The position numbers and the translations under genes are program-made. From the NCBI GenBank assembly GCA_021772875.1, contig JAJFLD010000082.1, positions 1-18,699 of the forward strand: a stretch of 18,699 nt of DNA, given 5' to 3'. Positions within the stretch are counted from its first letter, which is position 1. Every line of letters starts with the position of its first letter. This DNA comes from Ghiorsea sp. GTDB taxonomy: Bacteria; Pseudomonadota; Zetaproteobacteria; Mariprofundales; Mariprofundaceae. The notes under the pieces are model-generated. The model made no database searches, was not told where the DNA came from, and saw only the letters and a program-made list of their open reading frames with translations. Positions 1 through 7,631 of the stretch are shown here, in pieces.

Positions 1-1037
1 TTACTTTTATCGTAAACCTGTATTGTAGCCGAACCCACTCCTGTTGCCGTAAGCGTGGCGGAAGCTTTACCTGCAACAACTGTTTGCGTAATCACACTCG
101 CAGGCCCTGCAACAGGGCTAGTCCCAGTAAGGTTTCCCAAGGTCGACGCAAACACTACCTGCAAGGTAGTGGGCGCATTCACAGTTAGTGTATAGCTATC
201 ACCAACTGACATGGCATAAATATCTACACTTGGGGCAGTAATACCAAATGCAGTCCCTGTAGGGCTGATTATATAATCTTGCGTTGCTGTGGTTCCAGCA
301 GCACTTACCGTTACTATTGCATTACCAGCTAAACTACCAAAGACATTTACTGAAGCATTCCCGTTGGCATCTAATGTTGTAGAAGCAGGGGTGAATGTTA
401 CCTTTCCTGTTCCTGATACTGAGAAAGTCACTGCTTCATTCGCAATTGCTTTCCCCCCTCCGTCTTTAACGTTTACAGTCAACACATCAAAACTTAAGCC
501 ATTATCGTTTAGGTTTTTGTTGACGTTGGATAAAAGCATTGTGGAACCACCAATTTTTATGGGTAACTGAAAGGTAACCGCTGGTGTCACTCCTGATAGC
601 GTTGCAGTAATAGTCGCTGTTTGATTTATTTTGCTAATTATCGAAGCTGAAAAAGTGAGAGTTGCTTTCCCCGTAGCATCAGTAACCACGGAAGCGGTGC
701 TCAAAACTCCTGCTGTGGCACTGAGTGTCACCGTTGCGTTCTCAACGGCTGCATTCCCTGCATCTAAAACCAACACGGTAATAATGGATGTATCCGAACC
801 ATCACTGCTTACACTTGCAGATGAGGCTGCTAGTCCCATTTGCGTTGGCAACGTTGTCGGTGTTGTCGGTGTTGTCGGTGTTGTCGGTGTTGTCGGTGTT
901 GTCGGTGTTGTCGGTGTTGTCGGTGTTGTCGTAGGAGCAGGAGCAGTTCCACAGCTTACAAGCATAACGCTAAAAAACGCTATATGTAATAAGGCCAAAA
1001 CGCCACTAATCTTCAAATTATTTATACTTTCCTTCAT
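1..1037 (-). CDS. Ig-like (Big_1-type) repeat lipoprotein, 3' end beyond window
   Basis: The frame starts at ATG 1037 and stays open to base 1, giving at least 345 residues; the C-terminus lies outside the window. The start has a clear ribosome site (TAAGGAG, 7 bases upstream) that overlaps the pilQ stop codon, so translation is probably coupled to pilQ. The N-terminus is a lipoprotein signal: a hydrophobic stretch at residues 12-27 and lipobox LVSC with Cys29. A Thr-Thr-Pro repeat linker (about residues 37-60) follows, then repeated beta-sandwich units of about 90 residues with the wording of bacterial Ig-like group 1 domains: segments of the SSDGSDT...VLVLDAGN type, then VTDATGKATLTFSA, recurring as TLDANGNASVNV. 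Such domains occur in invasin/intimin-like adhesins and surface lipoproteins. A surface or outer-membrane role linked to the pilus is inferred from position only. The family call is good; the exact function is unknown. Confidence 0.8.
   Translation of the reverse strand, partial: MKESINNLKISGVLALLHIAFFSVMLVSCGTAPAPTTTPTTPTTPTTPTTPTTPTTPTTPTTLPTQMGLAASSASVSSDGSDTSIITVLVLDAGNAAVENATVTLSATAGVLSTASVVTDATGKATLTFSASIISKINQTATITATLSGVTPAVTFQLPIKIGGSTMLLSNVNKNLNDNGLSFDVLTVNVKDGGGKAIANEAVTFSVSGTGKVTFTPASTTLDANGNASVNVFGSLAGNAIVTVSAAGTTATQDYIISPTGTAFGITAPSVDIYAMSVGDSYTLTVNAPTTLQVVFASTLGNLTGTSPVAGPASVITQTVVAGKASATLTATGVGSATIQVYDKS
853..930 (-). repeat. 9-bp tandem repeat encoding Thr-Thr-Pro linker
   Basis: The unit GTTGTCGGT (plus strand) is repeated eight times without error from 853 to 924, followed by six bases of a ninth copy. 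On the minus strand it encodes Thr-Thr-Pro in the lipoprotein just after its lipidated N-terminus. Because 9 is a multiple of 3, gain or loss of units changes linker length but not frame. The perfect identity of the units suggests recent slippage. Confidence 0.95.
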
Positions 1038-1047
1038 GCTATTCTCC

Positions 1048-3495
1048 TTAGGCACCTGACCCACCTGACATCACTTTTGGTGTTATAAAAATAAGCAACT
1101 CTGATTTTACATCACTAATTGTCTTGCTTTTAAATAGCCAGCCCAAAAATGGAATTTCTGATAGATATGGAACCCCATCTTGGTTATTTGATTTATTCCG
1201 TGTATAAACACCACCAATAACTATGGTTTCTCCATTCTTAACATAAACATTTGTTGTCACAGCTTTTGTATCGATACCTGTAGCGCCATTAAAGACTGCT
1301 GGAGCATCTTTGGTGACTTTAATATCTAGTATCACGCCACCATCCGCTGTTATTTGTGGCGTAACAGTAAGCGTAAGGGCAGCTGTTACTAGCTTCGTCG
1401 TTGCAGGAGAGCTTGTTGTTCCCGCCGTCGTAATCGGAACCAAATTACCTTGTGTCACACTCGCCGTTGTCAAATTGCTAGTTACAATTCTTGGGTTTGA
1501 AATAATTTTTGCGTCGCCGTCAGCTTGCGCTGCAGAAAGCTCCAAATCCAAATTAATTGCATTGCTAAATGAGCCAAGGCTTAAACCTATTGCGCCACCA
1601 TTACCCGAAGCAGGCAAATCTACTAAAAAACCTCTTCCTGAAGCAGCACCTTGCCCACCTGTGATAATTGAGCTGGCATTGGCCGCTGTTGTACCTGCTG
1701 CTCCCAATGATATTGCCCCTGGGAAATTCGAAGAGGTTTGACGATTCACACTTCCTCCCCAACGCACACCAATACTATGCGTGAAAGTGTCGGATGCTTC
1801 AACGATACGGGCTTCAATCAACACTTGTTGGATAGGTTTATCAATCACAGCAATCAAGCGCTTGATATTGTTGATTGCTGCTTGAATATCTTTAACAATA
1901 ACTGTATTGGTTCGGGTATCGACGATAATGCTACCACGACCTGAAAGCAGACCTGTTCTGCTATCTGACTTAGGCATGGTTTCTTTATCAGAAGCCGCCT
2001 TTCTGTCATTTGCTTTGGAATCTTCAAGCATCTTTTTCACATCTTCTACTTTTGAATAATTGAGTGTGATAAATTCAGTGATTAATGGTTCCAACTGTAA
2101 AGAGCCTTTTCTTGCTTCGATTTTTGACTCGTATTCTGTCCGCAGTACTTCAATTGGCGCCACACGCAGTACATTTCCTGTCTGTTCTTTACCTAATCCT
2201 CTTGCAGAGAGAATTAACTCTAAAGCTTGATCCCATGGCACATCAACCAAACGCATGGTGAGTGTTCCTGTGACATCATCTGACATAATGATATTAAGAT
2301 CGCTCATTTCAGCAATCAGTTTCAACGCATTGCGGATATCAATATCCTTAAAGTCAAATGTAACAGCCTCTCCAGAATAGCTGAATTTATCTCCCGCTTT
2401 ACCTTTCCCTCTACCTCTAGCTGCAACCGCTACAGACTCAGGTGTGAAATTTAAACTAAACACATTACCTTTTTGGAAGCTGCTTACTTCCACTTGGTCC
2501 CTCGTACGAACAACAATGCGAACTTTGTCACCTTTGCGATATGCATCGACTTGCGAAACGGGGCCTGCAAAAGCACGTAAATCCTGTGATCGCTCTTGCC
2601 CCTGCACAAGAGCAGCATTTGAGATATCAACAATAGTATTACCGTCTTCAGTGTGTACATCAACAATAGGATTGGTCACATCTGTACGAATCATGACATG
2701 TGCTGAGCTGCCATCGGGTTGAAAATCAACACTTTCTACTTCCACAACATCTGATTTCGTGCTCTCTACTGCCCCCAATCGAATAATCATTTGATCATCA
2801 GAAGCTGTAATTTGTTGTGCCATATCAGACATTGGCAATAAATCGACAATCAAACGCAATCGATCATCGGCCTCACCAATCGTTAAACCTTTTACCCGCT
2901 GGCTAGCATATTGAAAACGTTCTTTCTCTAATTTCGATTTTGCTCCCCAAAAATCAATAACCAATGTTCTGTTTTGATTGGTTAAAAAAGCATTGTGGTT
3001 GGCATTCATATGCACACCATCAATCACCACTTCTGTAACACCAGCTTTATCTTGAACTTTTATGCTCTCAAGCAGGGCATTTCCAGAGGCATCCTTTTTA
3101 TTAGGCATAGCGGCATCAAAACGAACAATCAATGAATTACCTTGTTCATCTACCTCATAACTCAAAGATTCGCTCAAACCCACTTCCAGCCGAACACCAA
3201 GTTCATTCACTTTAGGGAACACATTTGTAACACCTGCACCATCCCCTTTAATCGCTACAATAGAGTCATCAATGGTGGCACCTGGAAAGGTCATGATCAA
3301 ACGCGGAGGCTCGTCGAGATCAAAGACCTGATACTCTAAAGGTGAGTCTGATTCTACAATCAAGACATCACCATCTTCTGAATCCAAAAGTGATAGGTTT
3401 TTAATACTTCCTGCCCAAGATGAGGAGGATAATGTCAGCATCAACACCATAAAACAGGCTACTAACCAACCCGCACAACCCTTATATCTCAACAT
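1048..3495 (-). CDS. pilQ: Type IV pilus secretin PilQ
   Basis: This is the outer-membrane secretin through which the type IV pilus leaves the cell. I start it at ATG 3495, which has GGGAG 5 bases upstream, rather than at an in-frame TTG at 3516; this gives 815 residues. Visible parts: signal peptide 1-29 (cleavage after SWA), two clear AMIN-type peptidoglycan-binding segments (about 31-128 and 141-241) and a probable third (252-352), an STN/N0 domain (about 376-448, with FKDIDIRNALKLIAEMS), an N1 secretin domain (about 470-552, with DTRTNTVIVKD), and the secretin barrel (557-808) ending in the signature VPYLSEIPFLGWLF and LLIFITPKV. The linker at about 490-520 is charged. It lies 43 bases after pilO; no pilP intervenes, which is unusual. 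The Ig-like lipoprotein follows after 10 bases. Three AMIN units make it larger than Pseudomonas PilQ but within the family range. Confidence 0.97.
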   Translation of the reverse strand: MLRYKGCAGWLVACFMVLMLTLSSSSWAGSIKNLSLLDSEDGDVLIVESDSPLEYQVFDLDEPPRLIMTFPGATIDDSIVAIKGDGAGVTNVFPKVNELGVRLEVGLSESLSYEVDEQGNSLIVRFDAAMPNKKDASGNALLESIKVQDKAGVTEVVIDGVHMNANHNAFLTNQNRTLVIDFWGAKSKLEKERFQYASQRVKGLTIGEADDRLRLIVDLLPMSDMAQQITASDDQMIIRLGAVESTKSDVVEVESVDFQPDGSSAHVMIRTDVTNPIVDVHTEDGNTIVDISNAALVQGQERSQDLRAFAGPVSQVDAYRKGDKVRIVVRTRDQVEVSSFQKGNVFSLNFTPESVAVAARGRGKGKAGDKFSYSGEAVTFDFKDIDIRNALKLIAEMSDLNIIMSDDVTGTLTMRLVDVPWDQALELILSARGLGKEQTGNVLRVAPIEVLRTEYESKIEARKGSLQLEPLITEFITLNYSKVEDVKKMLEDSKANDRKAASDKETMPKSDSRTGLLSGRGSIIVDTRTNTVIVKDIQAAINNIKRLIAVIDKPIQQVLIEARIVEASDTFTHSIGVRWGGSVNRQTSSNFPGAISLGAAGTTAANASSIITGGQGAASGRGFLVDLPASGNGGAIGLSLGSFSNAINLDLELSAAQADGDAKIISNPRIVTSNLTTASVTQGNLVPITTAGTTSSPATTKLVTAALTLTVTPQITADGGVILDIKVTKDAPAVFNGATGIDTKAVTTNVYVKNGETIVIGGVYTRNKSNNQDGVPYLSEIPFLGWLFKSKTISDVKSELLIFITPKVMSGGSGA

Positions 3496-3538
3496 GATAA
3501 CTCCCTGCCTACGCAATCTATAATCTTTATGCTACTTA

Positions 3539-4144
3539 TTATCGTTGGGGGGAAGTTTTTTTCTTTTCCCCACCCTCTACAAATCGATACGTTACAGCTT
3601 GGCCTTTAATCTCTAAGTTTTCTTCTTTACCCATCGTTAAGGATAAATTTTTCACATCAACAATCCTTGGCATCTCTCCAACACGCTTCAAGAAGGTTAA
3701 CAACTGTCTAAACGTTCCTGATACACTTAATGAAACAGGGACTTCGGCATAAATACTCTGTACTTTTTCGGAACCTGGTTTAAAGGCTGAAAATTCCAGC
3801 CCTGAATCCTTACCTGCCCATGTAACACCTTCCAATAAATCTGGAATCTGCGATTTCTTTGGTAACATATTAAGCGCAATTATTAATTGTGTTTGTAATT
3901 TTTTATATTCCTCTTTCTTTTTCGGAATATTACTCGCTAATCTTTCATTTTTATTCAAGATTACCCGTTGATGTTCCACTTGGGTCTTTTCTGCTTCAAT
4001 TGATGTTTGGAGAGGTGACCAAATAAAAATATAATAGCCTACAAAGATGGCCACAACTAAAGTCAACAGCACCGAAACTTTAATAATCGTAGGGAAAGGA
4101 ATCAGCGGGCGAAAAACATCTAGATTTACGGCATCAAAATTCAT
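3539..4144 (-). CDS. pilO: Type IV pilus inner-membrane alignment protein PilO
   Basis: This 201-residue bitopic inner-membrane protein forms the PilN-PilO alignment subcomplex between the cytoplasmic PilM ring and the periplasmic secretin base. It has a short cytoplasmic N-terminus, one transmembrane helix (about 22-44), a periplasmic coiled coil (about 45-95, rich in Lys/Glu/Gln), and an alpha/beta ferredoxin-like C-terminal part including the typical stretch VSLSVSGTFRQLLTFLKRV. The length matches the family (about 200). Its ATG overlaps the pilN stop as ATGA at 4141-4144. It ends 43 bases before the pilQ start, leaving no room for pilP, the lipoprotein that normally binds PilN/PilO and contacts PilQ. 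Confidence 0.93.
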   Translation of the reverse strand: MNFDAVNLDVFRPLIPFPTIIKVSVLLTLVVAIFVGYYIFIWSPLQTSIEAEKTQVEHQRVILNKNERLASNIPKKKEEYKKLQTQLIIALNMLPKKSQIPDLLEGVTWAGKDSGLEFSAFKPGSEKVQSIYAEVPVSLSVSGTFRQLLTFLKRVGEMPRIVDVKNLSLTMGKEENLEIKGQAVTYRFVEGGEKKKTSPQR

Positions 4145-4731
4145 CTCGCCCCTCCTACACTTTCAACTTGAGCCTTTGATTCCTGCTCGACAAGTGTGAG
4201 GCGATGAAAAGTTAAAGAGAACTGGCGTACCATTGCATCTTCAACTATCGATTGCTTATCAAAAGCCAATTGGACATCATTAAATAATTCCGAGCTCTGC
4301 AATGAACGCATGAAGTTGGCCACTGCTTGGCTACTTTCACCAAAACCGTTCACCTTAATAACTCCCCCTTGATCAACCACTTGGGTCAACCAGACATTTT
4401 GTGGTATTCCTTGAGCAATGGTATTAAAAGTAATTAGCGAACGAAAACGCCCAGCCTGTAATTCATCGACAATTTGTAACTTGCCTTCAACTTCTTTTCG
4501 CAGGCTATCTAAATTCCTTAATTCGCCTATCTTTTTCGACAAATTAGCATTTTTCTGTTTTAAGATGGCTTGTTCTTCCTGTAGATCAGTCAGCCCTTGT
4601 GTTGACCAAATATCAACAACAATAATAGTAGCTACTGCTGATATCATAACAATTACAAAAACAGTAATATATACTAAAATTTGCTGCTTACGAAACTCTG
4701 TTCGGTGAGGAAGTAAATTAATACGAATCAT
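4141..4731 (-). CDS. pilN: Type IV pilus inner-membrane protein PilN
   Basis: This is a 196-residue bitopic inner-membrane protein. Its N-terminus MIRINLLPHR carries the conserved INLLP motif that binds in a groove of PilM in characterised systems. One transmembrane helix (about 18-40) is followed by a coiled coil (about 46-95) and a small periplasmic alpha/beta domain with the family-like wording VWLTQVVDQGGVIKVNGFG. It pairs with PilO to link the cytoplasmic and outer-membrane parts of the pilus machine. Its ATG overlaps the pilM stop (ATGA at 4728-4731) and its stop overlaps the pilO start, so M-N-O are translationally coupled. Confidence 0.95.
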   Translation of the reverse strand: MIRINLLPHRTEFRKQQILVYITVFVIVMISAVATIIVVDIWSTQGLTDLQEEQAILKQKNANLSKKIGELRNLDSLRKEVEGKLQIVDELQAGRFRSLITFNTIAQGIPQNVWLTQVVDQGGVIKVNGFGESSQAVANFMRSLQSSELFNDVQLAFDKQSIVEDAMVRQFSLTFHRLTLVEQESKAQVESVGGAR

Positions 4732-5825
4732 TTATCAAAACTCCGCATCGCCAAGCCTACGGGCACCATCATCATCGGGCCTATTTTACGCAAGGCATCT
4801 ACATCAAAATCCCGGCTGGATATCTCAATGCCATCAAATGGATTTAATATTTTTGTTTCTATGCCTAATCGCTGATCCATTTCTGTATCAATATTTGGAA
4901 TGAGGGCACAGCCACCGCTTAGTAAAATTGTTTGGACTGGAAATTCTGCGTTATTCGCGCCATAAAAATCTAGTGATCGACCAAGCTCAGAGCTTAAGTT
5001 GTTATAAAACTCTTCTATCACATTAGGATCAATCTCGGAAAACTTAGTCTTCTTCATTTCTTCAGCCGCACTAAAACTTATGGCGTGCGCTTTTTGAATG
5101 CCTTCGGTGAGGTTCTGCCCTCCGTAAAACTGATCCCTGACAAAAGCCATGTGCCCTTCACGCATAATATTCACATTTATAATGTTCGCACCAATATTCA
5201 CAAGTGCTACAGCCGACCCACCTTCAGCTTCACCGTCTAAGGCTTCTGTTGCATCCAATTCTGTTGAATCGACAGTAAGCACACTTGTCTCTTCAACAGC
5301 ATTTTCAATGGCAAAAACCGCACAATCCACACATTTTGTACTCAAACCCGCTTCACTTAAAACAAGTTGATAGTCATCCACAATTTCACGTTTGCATGCA
5401 ACGAGAACAACGTCCATGACCTCGGGGTCTTCTTCTGTAGCGCCTAGTATTTGAAAATCAAGGTAGACGTCTTCTATATCAAAAGGTACGTGTTGATCAG
5501 CTTCGAATGTAATTTGAGATTCAAGATTAAATTCTGTTGTAGTCGGCACTTGGATAACTTTAATAATCACGGCATTGCCAAAAACTGCAATGGCTACACT
5601 TTTACTTTTGGTTTGAGATTCTTCAACGGCATCCAACAAAGCCTGTGATACTGCAATAGAGTCAATCACTGTATTTTCAACTATTGCATCTCTAGGCAGC
5701 GCCACATTTGCAAATGCTTTTAATTCATACCCTGATTTTTTCTTCACTAGCTCAACAAGCTTGATAGCAGTTGCACTGATATCAATACCAATAACCGACT
5801 CTGTTTTTCGCGAAAAAATATTCAT
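4728..5825 (-). CDS. pilM: Type IV pilus actin-like ATPase PilM
   Basis: This is the cytoplasmic actin/FtsA-fold protein that forms a ring at the pilus base and binds the PilN N-terminus. ATG 5825, with GAGGG 6 bases upstream, gives 365 residues; an in-frame TTG six bases earlier lacks comparable support. Nucleotide-binding motifs are visible: phosphate-1 VIGIDISATAIKLVEL (11-26), phosphate-2 ALVNIGANIINVNI (207-220), and the adenosine motif LLSGGCALIPN (301-311). The length fits the family (about 350-370). It is the first gene of the pilM-N-O-Q operon. The segment at 178-204 is rich in acidic residues and Ser/Thr and may be a lineage-specific loop. Confidence 0.96.
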   Translation of the reverse strand: MNIFSRKTESVIGIDISATAIKLVELVKKKSGYELKAFANVALPRDAIVENTVIDSIAVSQALLDAVEESQTKSKSVAIAVFGNAVIIKVIQVPTTTEFNLESQITFEADQHVPFDIEDVYLDFQILGATEEDPEVMDVVLVACKREIVDDYQLVLSEAGLSTKCVDCAVFAIENAVEETSVLTVDSTELDATEALDGEAEGGSAVALVNIGANIINVNIMREGHMAFVRDQFYGGQNLTEGIQKAHAISFSAAEEMKKTKFSEIDPNVIEEFYNNLSSELGRSLDFYGANNAEFPVQTILLSGGCALIPNIDTEMDQRLGIETKILNPFDGIEISSRDFDVDALRKIGPMMMVPVGLAMRSFDK

Positions 5826-5866
5826 TTGCAACCCTCTGCTAAGGCACTACTCACACATGTGCCGCT

Positions 5867-5895
5867 AACATACTAATCTGAAACATCAAAGTCAA
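5867..5895 (-). promoter_or_regulatory. Candidate sigma70 promoter of the pilM operon
   Basis: On the minus strand TTGACT (5895-5890) is separated by 17 bases from TATGTT (5872-5867). This matches 5 of 6 and 4 of 6 bases of the consensus with ideal spacing. The predicted start near 5860 leaves a leader of about 35 bases before pilM. Prediction from sequence only. Confidence 0.45.
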
Positions 5896-6066
5896 ATTTC
5901 ATGTTGCCCAACACCTTTATCAAAAGACAACAACTAGACACTTAGCATAAACGCTTATCGTACAAGGTTTCCACTGACCTAACAATCATCTTTACTGTAG
6001 TTGGCAAAGCCCATGCATCTATCCATGGCAACAACCAAATTAAGTGATACACAATAAATAACTTGC

Positions 6067-6097
6067 AAAAAAATAGCGCCTCCTCATGAAGGCGCTA
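6067..6097 (-). terminator. Intrinsic terminator of the exported CxC protein gene
   Basis: A perfect 8-bp inverted repeat, TAGCGCCT (6074-6081) and AGGCGCTA (6090-6097), encloses an 8-base loop. On the minus strand it is followed by seven T (A-run 6067-6073). It sits 34 bases after the stop of the minus-strand gene ending at 6131. Confidence 0.88.
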
Positions 6098-6130
6098 TAA
6101 TTAGATAACGCAAGACCTCGTTCGCGTGTA

Positions 6131-6679
6131 TTAGAACGCTTGGAATGCGCCAGGCACAGCCCCAGTTGACGTTGGAGGAGTATCGTCTGGTATAAAAGTA
6201 GGATCAGTAATAGTAGCCTCAGTACATCTACAAATTCTCACATCGGTATCATCAGTAACACTATCATAAACACTACTGTTATCATCACTACTAGAATCAC
6301 GGCTCTCAGTATGATGAGTTCCACCTTCGCTTAAGCTGTCCGTAGAATGAGTTCTATGATTATGCCCATCAGAATCTTCACTGTTGCTATCCGAAATTTC
6401 AACCTCAACGATACCCTCAGGTAAAACATAAACAGATTCTGTACCATCCTCACATGTACAAGGATCACCAGCACGAGTATATGTTGTATGCGTCTCAGTC
6501 CCTCCGCTACTCACACTGTCTCTACTATCATTATCATTGCTATCATTGTCAGCAGAAGCCGATGCAGAAGGCACAAAAGATAACGAAGCAATCCCTACAG
6601 TTGTTTCAACCTTCGATATGCTTAAACCCATCACCAAGGCAATTGCAAATACCGAAGATAATATTGTTTTAATAGTCAT
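6131..6679 (-). CDS. Exported Ser/Asp/His-rich protein with two CxC motifs, unknown function
   Basis: I do not recognise this 182-residue protein. ATG 6679 has a strong ribosome site (GAGGAG, 7 bases upstream) and a consensus promoter. A signal peptide is likely: hydrophobic residues 6-20 and a possible cleavage after SASASA at residue 43, although the distance from the hydrophobic core is long. The mature part is acidic and low in hydrophobic residues, with Ser/Asp/Asn tracts (44-60, 96-104, 126-146) and His clusters (HNH 106-108, HH 122-123). The wording DSxSxGGTxxH occurs at 54-64 and again with a variation at 114-124, suggesting an internal duplication. CTC (74-76) and CRC (150-152) give four cysteines. 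This could be a metal-binding or disulfide-bonded surface protein, but that is inference. It is transcribed alone, between promoter and terminator, between two pilus operons on the same strand. Confidence 0.72.
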   Translation of the reverse strand: MTIKTILSSVFAIALVMGLSISKVETTVGIASLSFVPSASASADNDSNDNDSRDSVSSGGTETHTTYTRAGDPCTCEDGTESVYVLPEGIVEVEISDSNSEDSDGHNHRTHSTDSLSEGGTHHTESRDSSSDDNSSVYDSVTDDTDVRICRCTEATITDPTFIPDDTPPTSTGAVPGAFQAF

Positions 6680-6719
6680 AATTTATCTCCTCAAATGTTT
6701 CTTTCATTAACGCTTTATC

Positions 6720-6749
6720 ATTATATAACAAAGTCGCTAACGATGTCAA
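6720..6749 (-). promoter_or_regulatory. Consensus sigma70 promoter
   Basis: On the minus strand a perfect -35 box TTGACA (6749-6744) is followed after 18 bases by a perfect -10 box TATAAT (6725-6720). The predicted start near 6713 gives a leader of about 34 bases before ATG 6679. The spacer holds TCGTTAGCGA, an imperfect palindrome that could be an operator. Strong expression is inferred. Confidence 0.8.
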
Positions 6750-6806
6750 TTTCAAATAATACATACCATAAAATAAAAATATGTGCGCACTGTCACAAAA
6801 TTAATA

Positions 6807-7631
6807 TTATGTTAATGTTGTGTCTGTCTTTCCCACCTCCTCTTTACGTGCCCTTATTGTCAATTCCAAAGGGCTTATTAAAAAGAATAAATGTTTGCTG
6901 AAAATTATCCAAAACGTAGTAATAGATAACATCTCAAGAAATTCTTCAGCTACTTTAGCAAAATGCCAGACCGTATAATCTTTTAATGCATAAGTTTCTG
7001 CAAGATAAGTATAAATGTTCCACCTGTGCTCACGCTCAAGCCCTTCAAAAAAATCAAGCCCAACAGCAACACCCATCCAGACGACAGCCAAAATAATTAA
7101 TTTTCTTGACCCGCTTGCTTTTAACTCCCTCCATAAGAAGAACGACATATATAAACCAATGCCAACAAAAATAGGCCCTACAACAAGCTGCCAAGTATAG
7201 CTCGGCGACAAACTTAACAATGCGCTTAAAACACCATCATCACCTCGTTTTGATATGATATTGAATGCTGTTCCTAGCCTTTCATGAATTTGAGCCGCAT
7301 CATCAATAGCCATGTAGATAAAAAAGCAGGCAATCACAAGCCAACCAACAGCGCTCCGAACCTTATTTATATGCCTACTAAGATAATAAATTGCAAGCGC
7401 TGTCAGCCCAGCTAGAAATGTTTGGGTCACTGAGAACCATGTTGCCATACCATCTTCCCTGGCAATGTTGGCCATTTTACGGAGAGCCGAAATTTCAGTA
7501 AACTTACCATAATTCACAAATGCATCCAGCAAGACAAAAAACACTTCGAAGACGATCAACACCAAAAACATTCTTATAACTATTTTTTTATCGTCATATA
7601 ATATATTCACTTGGTCACCAGTTGCGTACAT
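6807..7631 (-). CDS. Polytopic membrane protein ending the minor-pilin operon, unknown function
   Basis: I do not recognise the family. From ATG 7631 (AAGG 7 bases upstream) it has 274 residues. An alternative start is GTG 7610, just after the pilX stop and preceded by GGTGA; an in-frame TTG at 7637 is less likely. About six transmembrane helices can be drawn (near 18-38, 66-85, 95-112, 148-166, 177-194, 233-253). Acidic and His residues cluster at helix ends: DD at 110-111 with HE at 116-117, DFFEGLE at 193-199 with H202, and H223 with EEFLE at 229-233. This spacing could bind a metal or form a proton path, but it is not a known signature to me. The gene overlaps the pilX end by 17 bases and is the last of the operon, where pilY1 commonly lies. 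Confidence 0.75.
   Translation of the reverse strand: MYATGDQVNILYDDKKIVIRMFLVLIVFEVFFVLLDAFVNYGKFTEISALRKMANIAREDGMATWFSVTQTFLAGLTALAIYYLSRHINKVRSAVGWLVIACFFIYMAIDDAAQIHERLGTAFNIISKRGDDGVLSALLSLSPSYTWQLVVGPIFVGIGLYMSFFLWRELKASGSRKLIILAVVWMGVAVGLDFFEGLEREHRWNIYTYLAETYALKDYTVWHFAKVAEEFLEMLSITTFWIIFSKHLFFLISPLELTIRARKEEVGKTDTTLT

Larger units (their letters stand above)
5826..6130. other. Intergenic region pilM / exported protein gene
   Basis: This 305-base gap holds the pilM promoter candidate near its left end and the terminator of the upstream minus-strand gene at 6067-6097. I see no convincing open frame, RNA gene or repeat between them. Confidence 0.7.

Noticed and set aside
853..930. Short-period repeats as a possible CRISPR array
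   Set aside because: The units are 9 bases and contiguous with no spacers, and they encode a Thr-Thr-Pro linker.
631..1059. Open plus-strand frame encoding repeated Val-Val-Gly
   Set aside because: It is antisense to the lipoprotein gene and its repeats come from the 9-bp tandem repeat; it has no ribosome site.
3496..3516. Upstream TTG start for pilQ (and similar TTG starts for pilM at 5831 and pilX at 8598)
   Set aside because: In each case a following ATG has a better placed ribosome site, and the extension would include that site in the coding sequence.
6765..6799. Possible terminator after the membrane protein gene: palindrome GTGCGCAC near a T-rich stretch on the minus strand
   Set aside because: The palindrome has no room for a loop, the alternative TGTG/CACA stem is only 4 bp, and the T-tract is interrupted, so I do not call it.
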